The notes beneath the pieces are model-generated. The model ran no database searches. It was not told the DNA's origin and saw only the letters and a program-made list of their open reading frames with translations. Source: an uncultured Ruminococcus sp. (GTDB lineage Bacteria > Bacillota > Clostridia > Lachnospirales > Lachnospiraceae). From it: 36,625 bases of DNA. This document shows, piece after piece, positions 23,119-31,815 of the stretch (position 1 is the stretch's first letter; every line of letters starts with the position of its first letter). The stretch spans positions 1 through 36,625 of the forward strand of contig UQKK01000032.1 of NCBI GenBank assembly GCA_900541505.1. The letters are read 5' to 3'. The translations under genes and the position numbers were made by a program.

Positions 23119-24204
23119 TTATTTTGCCTCGATATAACCTTTTGCCGTCAGAGCCTCCGCGCAGAGGACTGCGCCGCCCGCCGCGCCTCTCACCGTATTG
23201 TGGGACAGACCGATAAACTTATAATCATACATGCTGTCTTCTCTGAGACGTCCGATAGACACACCCATCCCCTTCTCGTAATCCACATCCATCTTCACCT
23301 GCGGACGGTTGTCATCCTCCAGATACTGGATAAACTGCTTCGGAGCGCTGGGAAGTTCTGCCTCCTGCGGGAATCCTTTGAAGCTTACCAGCTTTTCGAT
23401 GAGCTCTTCTTTTGTCACCTTTTTCTCAAAATTGATGAACACTGCAGCGGTATGTCCGTTCAATACCGGAACGCGGACGCACTGGCATGTAATCTTCGGC
23501 ATCTCTGCTTTCACAATCTCGCCGTTTTCTACTTTACCCAGCACACGCAGCGGCTCCTGCTCGCTCTTTTCCTCTTCTCCTCCGATGTAAGGGATGATGT
23601 TCTCCACCATCTCCGGCCAGTCCTTGAATGTCTTGCCGGCCCCGGAGATTGCCTGGTATGTGGTCACGACCAGTTCTTTTGGTCCAAATTCCTTCCAGGC
23701 TGCCAGGCAGGGCGCATAACTTTGAATGGAGCAGTTTGGCTTCACCGCGATAAATCCGCGCGTTGTTCCCAGACGTTTTTTCTGGTCCGCTATCACGTCG
23801 AAATGCTCTGCATTGACCTCCGGGATAACCATCGGCACATCCGGTGTCCATCTGTGCGCGCTATTGTTGGAAACCACCGGAGTCTCTGTCTTTGCGTACT
23901 CTTCCTCGATGGCACGGATTTCTTCTTTTGTCATATCCACTGCACTGAATACGAAATCAACCGTGGAAGCCACATGTTCCACGTCGTTTACATTCATAAC
24001 AACCAGCTTTTTCACTGCTTCGGGCATGGGGGTATCCATCTTCCATCTTCCGCCCACTGCCTCCTCGTATGTCTTCCCGGCAGAACGGGGACTTGCCGCC
24101 ACCGTCACTACCTCAAACCATGGGTGGTTTTCCAGAAGAGAGATAAATCTCTGTCCTACCATCCCCGTTGCTCCTAAAATCCCGACTCTTAATTTCTTCT
24201 CCAT
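23119..24204 (-). CDS. asd: Aspartate-semialdehyde dehydrogenase (archaeal/fungal type)
   Basis: The 361-residue protein has an N-terminal Rossmann motif (GILGATGMVGQRF), catalytic Cys in KPNCSIQSY, and a C-terminal His-containing segment (GLSHNTVRGAAGGAV). This is the archaeal/fungal group, which is also found in Lachnospiraceae. It reduces aspartyl phosphate to aspartate semialdehyde with NADPH, supplying lysine, methionine and threonine synthesis (compare thrC). It lies 17 bp after argH on the same strand, so both are probably co-transcribed. Confidence 0.94.
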   Translation of the reverse strand: MEKKLRVGILGATGMVGQRFISLLENHPWFEVVTVAASPRSAGKTYEEAVGGRWKMDTPMPEAVKKLVVMNVNDVEHVASTVDFVFSAVDMTKEEIRAIEEEYAKTETPVVSNNSAHRWTPDVPMVIPEVNAEHFDVIADQKKRLGTTRGFIAVKPNCSIQSYAPCLAAWKEFGPKELVVTTYQAISGAGKTFKDWPEMVENIIPYIGGEEEKSEQEPLRVLGKVENGEIVKAEMPKITCQCVRVPVLNGHTAAVFINFEKKVTKEELIEKLVSFKGFPQEAELPSAPKQFIQYLEDDNRPQVKMDVDYEKGMGVSIGRLREDSMYDYKFIGLSHNTVRGAAGGAVLCAEALTAKGYIEAK

Positions 24205-24221
24205 TTTCCTTCTCCTTCTTT

Positions 24222-25616
24222 CTATTTATCTGTACATGCTGTTTCTGCAAGATACGCTTTTGCTCTCTCAATGACCTTCTCCATCGCCTTCTGACCCGGA
24301 GCTCCGATGGTATTTCTCATCTCCACACAGGTCTTCATGCTGATGGCATCGTAGATATCTTCCTCAAATACCGGGGAGACTGCCTGAAATTCCTCCAGGC
24401 TCATATCATCCAGCGCCATATTTTTCTCAATACAGTAGAGCACCAACTGTCCCACAATCCCATGTGCATCGCGGAACGGCACGCCGTGGTTCACCAGATA
24501 ATCCGCCGCATCTGTGGCGTTGGTAAATCCGCGCTTTGCACTGTCCTCCATGCGGTCTTTGTTAAACTTCATGGTCTTTAACATGCCGGTGAAGAGAGCC
24601 AAGCACCCCTTCGTGGTGTCAATCGCGTCAAACACCAACTCCTTGTCCTCCTGCATGTCCTTATTGTAGGCAAGCGGAATCCCTTTCATGGTTGTCAAAA
24701 GGGACATCAGCGCCCCGTAGACACGTCCGGTCTTACCGCGTACCAACTCCGCAATATCCGGGTTCTTCTTCTGGGGCATGATGCTGCTCCCGGTACTGTA
24801 GGCGTCATCAATCTCCACGAATTTATATTCATTGGAGTTCCAGATGATGACCTCCTCGGAAAATCTGCTCAGGTGCATCATGACCGTGGACATGGCGGAG
24901 AGCAGCTCAATGAGATAGTCCCTGTCTGCCACCGAATCCATACTGTTCTGTGTCGGTCCTCTGAATCCCAGAAGCTCTGCCGTATACTCTCTGTCCAGGG
25001 GATAGGTAGTCCCTGCGAGGGCGCCGGACCCCAGCGGGCACTCGTTCATCCTCTCGTAGATATCCTGCATACGCGAACGGTCGCGCTTGAACATCTCAAA
25101 ATAGGCGCCCATGTGATGAGCCAGCGTGATAGGCTGCGCCTTCTGTAAATGAGTAAATCCCGGCATAAAGGTCTGTGTGTTCTCCTCCATAATGCAAAGG
25201 AGCACTTCCAGTATCTCTTTTAAAAGCCCGTCCAGCTCTCTGACCTCATCTCTTATATATAATTTCATATCCAGGGCAACCTGGTCATTTCTGCTCCGCC
25301 CGGTATGGAGCTTTTTGCCCGCCTCGCCAATGCGCTCCGTTAAGACCGCCTCCACGAAACTGTGGATATCCTCATATTTATCGGTAATCTCAAGTGCTCC
25401 GCTCTCTACATCCCTAAGGATGCCCTGAAGTCCTTCTTTAATCTGCTCCCGCTCTTCCTCTGTTAAGATGCCCTGCTTTGCCAGCATCTCCACATGGGCA
25501 AGACTGCCTCTGATATCCTGTTCGTACAGCCTTTTATCAAATGAAATCGATGCGTTGAAATGATATACCAACTGGTCTGTTTCTTTTGTGAAACGCCCGC
25601 CCCATAACTGTGCCAT
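24222..25616 (-). CDS. argH: Argininosuccinate lyase
   Basis: The 464-residue protein matches the fumarase/aspartase superfamily. The signature SSIMPQKKNPD is present, with HTGRSRNDQVALD and TFMPGFTHLQKAQP near the active site. It splits argininosuccinate into arginine and fumarate, the last step of arginine synthesis. No argG is nearby. AGAGGAAAAG precedes the ATG. A weak promoter candidate lies at 25675-25704 and a strong terminator upstream isolates it from gatZ. Confidence 0.96.
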   Translation of the reverse strand: MAQLWGGRFTKETDQLVYHFNASISFDKRLYEQDIRGSLAHVEMLAKQGILTEEEREQIKEGLQGILRDVESGALEITDKYEDIHSFVEAVLTERIGEAGKKLHTGRSRNDQVALDMKLYIRDEVRELDGLLKEILEVLLCIMEENTQTFMPGFTHLQKAQPITLAHHMGAYFEMFKRDRSRMQDIYERMNECPLGSGALAGTTYPLDREYTAELLGFRGPTQNSMDSVADRDYLIELLSAMSTVMMHLSRFSEEVIIWNSNEYKFVEIDDAYSTGSSIMPQKKNPDIAELVRGKTGRVYGALMSLLTTMKGIPLAYNKDMQEDKELVFDAIDTTKGCLALFTGMLKTMKFNKDRMEDSAKRGFTNATDAADYLVNHGVPFRDAHGIVGQLVLYCIEKNMALDDMSLEEFQAVSPVFEEDIYDAISMKTCVEMRNTIGAPGQKAMEKVIERAKAYLAETACTDK

Positions 25617-25674
25617 ATCTTTTCCTCTTTTCTCTGTCAGTTTCTTTCAGCGTCTGCGCTGTATTTTTCACACT

Positions 25675-25704
25675 AGTTTATCACATCCCTGTGCGGACTG
25701 TCCA
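25675..25704 (-). promoter_or_regulatory. Possible promoter of argH-asd
   Basis: TGGACA (25699-25704) and TAAACT (25675-25680) on the minus strand are separated by 18 bp, downstream of the gatZ terminator. The boxes are imperfect. Confidence 0.4.
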
Positions 25705-25713
25705 GTTTTATAT

Positions 25714-25764
25714 AAAAAATTTGCTGTCCTGTGAGAACAGAAGTCCTCCACAGGGCAGCAAAAT
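25714..25764 (-). terminator. Terminator of gatZ
   Basis: On the minus strand TTTGCTG-C-CCTGTG pairs with CACAGG-A-CAGCAAA around a 15-nt loop and is followed by TTTTTTATA. It separates gatZ from argH. Confidence 0.88.
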
Positions 25765-25782
25765 TTCATTCTATGTTTCTTT

Positions 25783-25822
25783 CCCTCTCTTACAAGAGCA
25801 TACACGGTCGACAAAGAGAGGG
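25783..25822 (-). repeat. Hairpin holding the dispersed 16-bp motif, copy 3
   Basis: CCCTCTCTT (25783-25791) pairs perfectly with AAGAGAGGG (25814-25822). On the minus strand the loop holds CGTGTATGCTCTTGTA (25791-25806). The hairpin lies 15-55 bp after the gatZ stop and before the terminator. Confidence 0.6.
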
Positions 25823-25836
25823 GACTCTTCTTCTAT

Positions 25837-27162
25837 TTACAGAAGCTCTTTCTGGTGTGTCGCGTACAGATATTCATCAATGGTATTGATGATGCGGTCC
25901 TCCACGAGAGCCACCGGCTCATTCTCAAGCAGACCTTCCCGCACCTTCGTATACTGGATTGGCATGAACTGGCTCAACAGGTTGAGCGGTATCCCCTGTG
26001 TCCGCAGATTTTCAAGAAGCCGCCCCACTGCCGCTTCCACTGCCGGTGTCGGCATATAATATCTGCACCGGTCGGAGAAAGAATATTTGCGCTTCCTGCG
26101 CACTTCCAGTTCTGTCCCCTGATAATGCTTGCGCCAATATTTGTCATCCTTTAACATTTCTGCATCTAAAATCTCGGAGAAATTGCTGGGCGTAATATCT
26201 GTCCCGTAGAGCACTTCTTTTTCAATATGTTCCAACGCAAACATGGCTTCCCGCATGGCGAAGGTGAGCGCCGGTCCCACTTTTAAGATTCCCACGCCGT
26301 CCTCGATAAGCTCGCGCAGCTTTCCCTTTGTCTGGTAATCCGTGGAATGACCCTCGAATACAAGATTCGGGAAATCCTTGATAGAAGCCATGAGGTCTTT
26401 CGCCTTGTCCCGGTCATATTCTGTACATCCGCTGTCTTTTTCCTCCACACCCGGCTGTACCACAACACCGATAACGCGGTCCCACACATCCTGTCCAAGT
26501 CCTGCCGCCTCAAATGCCTTTTCAAATGCCGCCACTGTATTCTTAAAATCGTCCACCTTTGTCACCTGGACGCCTGTGTCCTCGCTGCCCACAGCGCCTC
26601 CCGGAATCGGTACCTCACTGCCGATGATATAGACCGGAGGGATGGCGTCCGGCTCGCTTTTCAAAAGCTCGCGGTAAGTCTCCTCAGCCACCTGTGCCAG
26701 ACGCGCACCGCGTCCCGCAATGATTTCATCAGACAAACGCACATCCGCCGGGTCGCTGTTCACCTTCATGCTGGTATCGATGTGAATTTTTGTAAATCCT
26801 GCCCCCACATAGCAGCGAATGAGTTCCTCGGCATCCGCCATCGCCTCCGCCTCGTCTTTTCCGGCAAAGGTCAGAGGACCTAAATGGTCGCCGCCTAAGA
26901 AAATCTTCTGTTTGTCAAATCCGCTCTTCTTGGCAATCTTCAGTACAAATTCCTTAAAGTCCGCAGGAGTCATCCCCGTATACCCGCCGTTCTGGTCGCA
27001 CTGGTTCGCCGTACTCTCTATGAGTACGCAGGAACCGTCTGATTTCCCCCGTTTGAGCGCCGCCTCGATAACATACCCATTTGCGCTGCACACAGAGTAT
27101 ATCCCGACATTTTTCCCCTGTTTCTGCAGCTCTACAATTTTTTTCAGTGGATTTAGAAGCAT
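25837..27162 (-). CDS. gatZ: Tagatose-bisphosphate aldolase non-catalytic subunit (GatZ/KbaZ)
   Basis: The 441-residue protein belongs to the GatZ/KbaZ family, with the N-terminal VELQKQGKNVGIYSVCSANGYVIEAAL, the GGDHLGP motif and HIDTSMK. These proteins stabilise or assist the class II aldolase GatY/KbaY and are required for full activity on tagatose-1,6-bisphosphate; they are not catalytic alone. AAGGAG lies 8 nt before the ATG at 27162, which is clearly better than the longer frame to 27360. It is divergent from gatY, a split arrangement rather than the usual single operon. Confidence 0.92.
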   Translation of the reverse strand: MLLNPLKKIVELQKQGKNVGIYSVCSANGYVIEAALKRGKSDGSCVLIESTANQCDQNGGYTGMTPADFKEFVLKIAKKSGFDKQKIFLGGDHLGPLTFAGKDEAEAMADAEELIRCYVGAGFTKIHIDTSMKVNSDPADVRLSDEIIAGRGARLAQVAEETYRELLKSEPDAIPPVYIIGSEVPIPGGAVGSEDTGVQVTKVDDFKNTVAAFEKAFEAAGLGQDVWDRVIGVVVQPGVEEKDSGCTEYDRDKAKDLMASIKDFPNLVFEGHSTDYQTKGKLRELIEDGVGILKVGPALTFAMREAMFALEHIEKEVLYGTDITPSNFSEILDAEMLKDDKYWRKHYQGTELEVRRKRKYSFSDRCRYYMPTPAVEAAVGRLLENLRTQGIPLNLLSQFMPIQYTKVREGLLENEPVALVEDRIINTIDEYLYATHQKELL

Positions 27163-27225
27163 CGCAATCTCTCCTTTTTTGTTTTCATCGTAGCACGAAA
27201 AAACAAGGCATACTTTGGATTTATT

Positions 27226-27237
27226 AAACAATCGTTT
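27226..27237. promoter_or_regulatory. Operator-like dyad between gatZ and gatY
   Basis: AAACAATCGTTT has AAAC/GTTT symmetry and resembles a degenerate catabolite-response or LacI-type site. It lies in the shared 166-bp intergene, upstream of the gatY promoter. Confidence 0.35.
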
Positions 27238-27264
27238 GCATTTTTTAAGAAAGCCAGAAATGGG

Positions 27265-27294
27265 AAGACAAAAACAGGGTTTGTGTGCTATACT
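27265..27294 (+). promoter_or_regulatory. Promoter of gatY
   Basis: TATACT (27289-27294) lies 18 bp after AAGACA (27265-27270), a good -10 with an imperfect -35, consistent with a regulated promoter. Confidence 0.5.
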
Positions 27295-27328
27295 GTTAGC
27301 AAAATTATAAAGAATCGAGGTTATTTCT

Positions 27329-28180
27329 ATGTCATTGGTTACCACAAACGAGATGCTCAAGAAAGCCCAGGAAGGGCATTATGCAGTCGGTGCATTTAAT
27401 GTAGAGAATATGGAAATGGTCATGGCGGTCCTCCAGGCTGCCGAGGAGATGAGGGCTCCGGTCATCATGCAGACCACCCCCTCCACTGTCAAATACGCAG
27501 GGCTGGACTATTACCTTGGGATGGTACGCGCGGCTGCCGAGAGGACAAGCGTTCCGATTGCCATGCATTTGGACCACGGCAGCAGCTTTGAGCTCGCTAT
27601 GCAGGCGCTGCGCACAGGCTATACTTCTATTATGATTGACGGTTCCCACGAGTCCTTTGAGGATAATATCGCGCTGACCCGCCGCGTGGTGGACGCATGC
27701 GCTCCTTCCGGCATCAGCGTGGAAGCAGAGCTTGGAAAAGTCGGCGGAAAAGAAGACGATTTAGAGGGCGGAGATGACAATCCGTACACGGACCCGCAGC
27801 AGGCAAAAGAATTCGCAGAACGCACGCAGGTGACATCTCTCGCCGTGGCTATCGGAACCGCCCACGGTCTGTACAAGGGAACTCCCAAGCTGGACTTCGA
27901 CCGCTTAAGCGCAATCCGCGAAGTTGTCTCCATCCCGCTGGTACTCCACGGTGCTTCCGGTGTGCCGGATGACGCGGTACGTGAGTCCATCACCCGCGGT
28001 ATCTGCAAGGTAAACTTCGCCACAGAACTGCGCATCGCTTTCAGCGATGGTGTGAAGAAGTATTTAGGAGAAAATCCGGATGCGTTTGACCCCAAAAAGT
28101 ACGGCAAGGTTGGTATCGAAAATGTCGTAGCTCTCGTGAAAGAAAAGATTGCCGTGTGCAATTCACAGAACAGAGCATAA
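27329..28180 (+). CDS. gatY: Class II tagatose/fructose-bisphosphate aldolase (GatY/KbaY)
   Basis: The 283-residue TIM-barrel aldolase has catalytic Asp82 and zinc ligand His83 (HLDHGSS), and further zinc ligands His179 (GTAHG) and His207 (LHGASG). The insert VGGKEDDLEGGDDNPYTDP resembles GatY/KbaY sequences. It cleaves tagatose-1,6-bisphosphate to glyceraldehyde-3-phosphate and dihydroxyacetone phosphate; fructose-bisphosphate is the alternative substrate. The divergent gatZ and nearby PTS/agaS/nagA genes favour tagatose. GAGGT precedes the ATG. A bidirectional terminator follows. Confidence 0.9.
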   Translation: MSLVTTNEMLKKAQEGHYAVGAFNVENMEMVMAVLQAAEEMRAPVIMQTTPSTVKYAGLDYYLGMVRAAAERTSVPIAMHLDHGSSFELAMQALRTGYTSIMIDGSHESFEDNIALTRRVVDACAPSGISVEAELGKVGGKEDDLEGGDDNPYTDPQQAKEFAERTQVTSLAVAIGTAHGLYKGTPKLDFDRLSAIREVVSIPLVLHGASGVPDDAVRESITRGICKVNFATELRIAFSDGVKKYLGENPDAFDPKKYGKVGIENVVALVKEKIAVCNSQNRA

Positions 28181-28210
28181 ATTCGCATAGAACAAAATAT
28201 AGATTCGCAT

Positions 28211-28260
28211 AAAAAACCTCCGATCTGCCACCAGTAAAAGAAGGCAGCCCGGAGGTTTTT
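28211..28260. terminator. Bidirectional terminator
   Basis: AAAAAACCTCCG (28211-28222) pairs with CGGAGGTTTTT (28250-28260), with an inner CTGCC/GGCAG stem. It serves both gatY (+) and the convergent membrane-protein gene (-). Confidence 0.88.
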
Positions 28261-28827
28261 CTACCATTTCTTTTTCTTTTTCGGATTCTTACGTATCTTC
28301 ACAAGAGCAATGACATGCAGCACACTGAAGTATACGCCCACAAGTGCCAGACAGCCGCTGAACACCATAAGCCCCACAGCGTATTTCTGCTGGATTGCGT
28401 TCAATATGACTAATACCGCAAATGCCAGATACAACACCGCCAGAGCGATGACTCTTCCTTCCTCTTTCTCTGTCACAATATACTCCAGCGCGGAAATTCG
28501 CTTCTCAAAATCCACGTCCGTCACCGGTTCCAGCTTTTTTAAGAAGGAAATACGAAATGTCACTTCCGCCAGCGCCAGCATCACCGCGCCTGCAATGACT
28601 GCCTGCTGCCAGGTAAGGAACGTAGCGCCGAAGAGGATTGCCGCAAAAAGAATGACGACGAAACGGTTTTTAAAGAACAGCGCTGAATTTTCATTTTTCT
28701 TCTCAATGAGATAGCCTTTCTTCGTCACCCAGTCATAGTAAATCGTGCGCTTACGCTTGTCTGTATAAATATTTCTGCCCGAAAGCCGGATTTTCTCCAC
28801 CGGCTTTGTGTACTTTTTCTTACTCAT
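28261..28827 (-). CDS. Membrane protein of unknown function
   Basis: The 188-residue protein has a basic N-terminal soluble stretch (1-50), two close TM helices (about 55-90; FVVILFAAILFGATFL, AVIAGAVMLALAEVTF), a soluble loop (95-120) and two further TM helices (about 123-170), then a poly-lysine end (KKKKKW). No family recognised. GGAAGACAG precedes the ATG. It lies between nagA and gatY but has no obvious link to sugar metabolism. Confidence 0.65.
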   Translation of the reverse strand: MSKKKYTKPVEKIRLSGRNIYTDKRKRTIYYDWVTKKGYLIEKKNENSALFFKNRFVVILFAAILFGATFLTWQQAVIAGAVMLALAEVTFRISFLKKLEPVTDVDFEKRISALEYIVTEKEEGRVIALAVLYLAFAVLVILNAIQQKYAVGLMVFSGCLALVGVYFSVLHVIALVKIRKNPKKKKKW

Positions 28828-28853
28828 CTGTCTTCCACATCTTTCGTTTATTT

Positions 28854-28916
28854 CCGTGGGGTCTCACCTCCATGCGGGGAAGAAGAGTGTCTTCTTCCCT
28901 GGCGGCTGCCCCACGG
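28854..28916 (-). terminator. Nested hairpin after nagA
   Basis: Outer arms CCGTGGGG/CCCCACGG (28854-28861, 28909-28916) enclose a perfect 10-bp stem GGGAAGAAGA/TCTTCTTCCC (28877-28886, 28890-28899). It starts 18 bp after the nagA stop but lacks a T-run, so it may stabilise or process the mRNA. Confidence 0.55.
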
Positions 28917-28933
28917 TATTTTGTTCTCTTTGT

Positions 28934-30076
28934 CTAGTTCAGCATCGCATTTCCCATGCAGTATGTCTGAAGCACTTGATAATCTCGGTCCAGTACGACC
29001 ATGTCCGCATCCATCCCCACCTTGATAGAACCTTTCCGGTCGTCAATCTTAAGACACGCTGCCGGATTTTTTGTACAGGAATTGATTGCCGTGTCAATAG
29101 GCACCAGGGCTTCCTCAATGAGGATGCGAAGCCCATCGTTGATATGCAGGGTAGAACCTGCCAGCCCTTTGGTGGAGGTCAGATGCGCGCTGCCGTCCGG
29201 ATAGATTTCAATCTCATTTCCGCCGAAAATGAATTTGGAGCCCGCCGGGGAGCCTTTCGCCATCAGCGCATCGCTCACCATCATACCATAGTGGGGACCC
29301 TTAGCCTCAAAAAACTGGTGCAGAGCAGCCGGTGTGGAATGATTGCCGTCGCAGATAATCTCCCCATACATGCTCTTCATGCGGTAGGCCGCTCCCACCA
29401 ATCCGTTTGCCCGGTGATTAAACGGAGTCATCCCATTGTACACATGGGTCATAGACCGCGCGCCGTGCGCAAACGCCTGCACTGCCTGTTCGCTTGTGGC
29501 AGCGGAGTGCCCGATGCTGACAACCACACCATTTTCCGCGCAGTAGCGGGTCAGGGCGAAATCCTCGTCCGTCTCCGTCGCCATGGTGATGTATTTAATG
29601 AGTCCCTTTGCCGCCTCCTGATATTGTTTAAACTGTTCCACCGAAGGCTTGCGGATAAACTGCTCCGGCTGCGCGCCTTTGTATTTCATATCCAGGTAAG
29701 GTCCCTCAAAATGGATACCTAAAATCTCCGCGCCCTCGTAGCCCTCTTCCACCACCTTTGCCACATTTTTCAGAGCGTTTGTGAGCACTTCCTCGCTCTG
29801 CGTGATGGTGGTCGGCAAAAGTCCTGTGACTCCTTCCGCCACAATATTCTTTACCCAGTTGCGTAAACCTTCTTCCTGAGCGTCATTGGTGTCAAACCCA
29901 TACGCGCCGTGGCAGTGCACATCGATAAATCCCGGCAGTATCCAGCTGCTGCCGTAATCACAGTCCACCGGTTTTGCCCCATATTCGTAGAGATTGACAA
30001 TCTTTCCGCCGGCAACTTCTATCTGTGCCTCCACAAACTGGTCTGCCAGCCAGACTTTTTTACTTTGGATAATCAT
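28934..30076 (-). CDS. nagA: N-acetylgalactosamine/glucosamine-6-phosphate deacetylase
   Basis: The roughly 380-residue amidohydrolase has the first metal motif in PGFIDVHCHGAYG, a ligand His in IGHSAAT, and substrate residues in ICDGNHS and VSDALMAKGSPAG. It removes acetate from amino-sugar 6-phosphates. In this context the AgaA role (GalNAc-6-P) is inferred; NagA and AgaA cannot be separated by sequence alone. AGGAGG lies 7 nt before the ATG at 30076, which is chosen over 30082. It is divergent from the AraC-type regulator across a 234-bp intergene with direct CCGGATG repeats (30121-30127, 30150-30156). Confidence 0.92.
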   Translation of the reverse strand: MIIQSKKVWLADQFVEAQIEVAGGKIVNLYEYGAKPVDCDYGSSWILPGFIDVHCHGAYGFDTNDAQEEGLRNWVKNIVAEGVTGLLPTTITQSEEVLTNALKNVAKVVEEGYEGAEILGIHFEGPYLDMKYKGAQPEQFIRKPSVEQFKQYQEAAKGLIKYITMATETDEDFALTRYCAENGVVVSIGHSAATSEQAVQAFAHGARSMTHVYNGMTPFNHRANGLVGAAYRMKSMYGEIICDGNHSTPAALHQFFEAKGPHYGMMVSDALMAKGSPAGSKFIFGGNEIEIYPDGSAHLTSTKGLAGSTLHINDGLRILIEEALVPIDTAINSCTKNPAACLKIDDRKGSIKVGMDADMVVLDRDYQVLQTYCMGNAMLN

Positions 30077-30188
30077 GCCCATTCCTCCTATCTTTTTCGC
30101 TCACACCCTTCCCTCAGATTCCGGATGCGATTGTTTCGTTTCCTCAATGCCGGATGTCGTTTCTATCCTTCTCTAAGTGCGGGAAACC

Positions 30189-30217
30189 TTGATTTTTGCC
30201 ATTGGTTATACTATAAT
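30189..30217 (+). promoter_or_regulatory. Promoter of the AraC-family regulator
   Basis: TTGATT (30189-30194) and TATAAT (30212-30217) are separated by 17 bp. The leader is about 90 nt. No clear nagA promoter was identified on the other strand. Confidence 0.72.
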
Positions 30218-30310
30218 TTTTGTAATCATTCCGGTGATATGCCGTCTCTTTTTTCACAGAAAGAATCTGCAGATACCGGATAATCTATTGCAATGAGAGG
30301 GAGTCTGTCT

Positions 30311-31477
30311 ATGATACATCAAACCACTGATAACCGTTTTGACGCATTTGGGACCTTCTATGATGAACCAATCGATGTGCAGAAACACGGGCTAAACCGT
30401 CGGGAGATTGCTTCCACTTCTAAGAAGATTAATCACCTTTATATGTTTTCCTGCGAGACATACATCGAATGTACCCAGGGACTGGCTCTGCTTTTGATTG
30501 CCAGCTCACCCGATATGGATGATTTAAAGACTTTCCCGGTACGGCATTATCTGAAAATCAATCCCAACATGTACTTCAACCTCATCCCTCTGACCACACC
30601 ATTCACCTGGTCGCTCATTGCGCCTGAGCTGGAACCCCGTACGGTTTTACTGCCTGCGCCCTACACATATCAGCCTGTATTTGCGCCATTCCATGTCCGC
30701 AGAATCTTAGACTGCTGGTTCACAAACCAGATGGAACCCTGCCGTATCTGCAAATCCGCCCATAAATCCTATGAGCTCATCTATGTGTACGAGGGCAGCC
30801 TTGATTTGACACTCTCAGAAGAGACCTACTCTCTCCAACCTCATGATGCCATTTTGTTCCAATCGGACAATGTCATCCTGGAGAACACTACTTCCTGCTC
30901 CTATCTGACTGCTGTCTTTGATACCAATCAGCGCAAGCCGCTGCACATCTTAAGGCATGTATTTCACTGTACCAGCGAGCTGCAGCAGATTCTCTGGAAG
31001 CTGCTCATTGAGAGTTTTGAAAACTCTTATTATACGAGGACTCTGATGGTCTGTTACCTGCAGGAAGCACTCATGCTGCTCATGCAGTTTTACGAGACAA
31101 TCAACCACAAGACTCTGTTCTCAGACACGAAAACGCATATGAACGATTTGCTCTCCGAGATACTTGCCTACATGAATAAGCGCATCACAGAACCCATCAC
31201 GATTGAGGAAATCTGTCATGAATTTTATATTTCCCGCTCTTCTCTGCAGGCGCTGTTCAAGACACATTTAAACAGCTCGCCCAAAAACTATCTGCTCAAT
31301 ATCAAACTGCAGAAGAGTAAGGAGCTCATTCGGGAAAACCAGTATACCATCAGCGAAATCGCCTACATGCTCGGTTTCAGTTCCATCCACTATTTTTCCC
31401 GGCTTTTCAAAAAATATTTCAACACCACACCCAGTGCTTATGCGAAAAAAATAGCAGAAAGCCAAAATTCCCAGTAA
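30311..31477 (+). CDS. AraC-family regulator with extended N-terminus
   Basis: The 388-residue protein ends in a double helix-turn-helix (about 285-380: EPITIEEICHEFYISRSSLQALFK, then YTISEIAYMLGFSSIHYFSRLFKKYF). A cupin-like sensing domain (about 155-215; SYELIYVYEGSLDLTL) precedes it. Before that lies a further 140-residue domain not seen in simple two-domain AraC regulators, which I cannot assign. GAGAGGGAG places the start at 30311 rather than 30293. Its position between nagA and the PTS/agaS unit suggests it activates GalNAc utilisation, taking the place of the DeoR-type AgaR used elsewhere. Confidence 0.88.
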   Translation: MIHQTTDNRFDAFGTFYDEPIDVQKHGLNRREIASTSKKINHLYMFSCETYIECTQGLALLLIASSPDMDDLKTFPVRHYLKINPNMYFNLIPLTTPFTWSLIAPELEPRTVLLPAPYTYQPVFAPFHVRRILDCWFTNQMEPCRICKSAHKSYELIYVYEGSLDLTLSEETYSLQPHDAILFQSDNVILENTTSCSYLTAVFDTNQRKPLHILRHVFHCTSELQQILWKLLIESFENSYYTRTLMVCYLQEALMLLMQFYETINHKTLFSDTKTHMNDLLSEILAYMNKRITEPITIEEICHEFYISRSSLQALFKTHLNSSPKNYLLNIKLQKSKELIRENQYTISEIAYMLGFSSIHYFSRLFKKYFNTTPSAYAKKIAESQNSQ

Positions 31478-31496
31478 AGCGGCTTATGCCGCTTTT
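31476..31496. terminator. Bidirectional terminator after the AraC gene
   Basis: AAAGCGGC-TTAT-GCCGCTTTT begins within the AraC stop codon and is followed by T-rich sequence on both strands; the minus-strand YajC-like gene ends at 31508. Confidence 0.85.
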
Positions 31497-31507
31497 ATCT
31501 TTTATGC

Positions 31508-31789
31508 CTATCCTGTAATCACATTCTGGATACTATAGCGGGAAATCTGCACAACTGTGCTTTTATTGATTTCCACATCAATGACATCCCCTTTAATCTT
31601 CACAATCTTGCCGTAAATACCTCCGGCAAACATAATCCTCGCGCCCACCTTGATATCCTGCTGGAGCTGGCGCATATTTTCCCGGTTTTTTTTCATATTT
31701 CTCGATGAGATAAAGACCAGCACAATAGCGCAGATTGCTATCAAAACTCCCACTGTCACACAGGTCCATCCAATCACTTCCCAATTCAT
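31508..31789 (-). CDS. yajC: YajC-like preprotein translocase accessory protein
   Basis: The 93-residue protein has one N-terminal TM helix (about 6-28; VIGWTCVTVGVLIAICAIVLVFI), a basic RNMKKNRENMRQLQQ segment and the YajC core (VGARIMFAGGIYGKIVKIKGDVIDVEIN). YajC binds SecDF in the inner membrane. AGGAGGAG lies a little far (about 12 nt) from the ATG at 31789. It follows agaS by 137 bp. A YajC copy beside a mannose-family PTS is found in other Firmicutes, so it may be a PTS-linked paralog rather than the general YajC. Confidence 0.82.
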   Translation of the reverse strand: MNWEVIGWTCVTVGVLIAICAIVLVFISSRNMKKNRENMRQLQQDIKVGARIMFAGGIYGKIVKIKGDVIDVEINKSTVVQISRYSIQNVITG

Positions 31790-31815
31790 AAGTGTTCTCT
31801 TCTCCTCCTTGTCAG

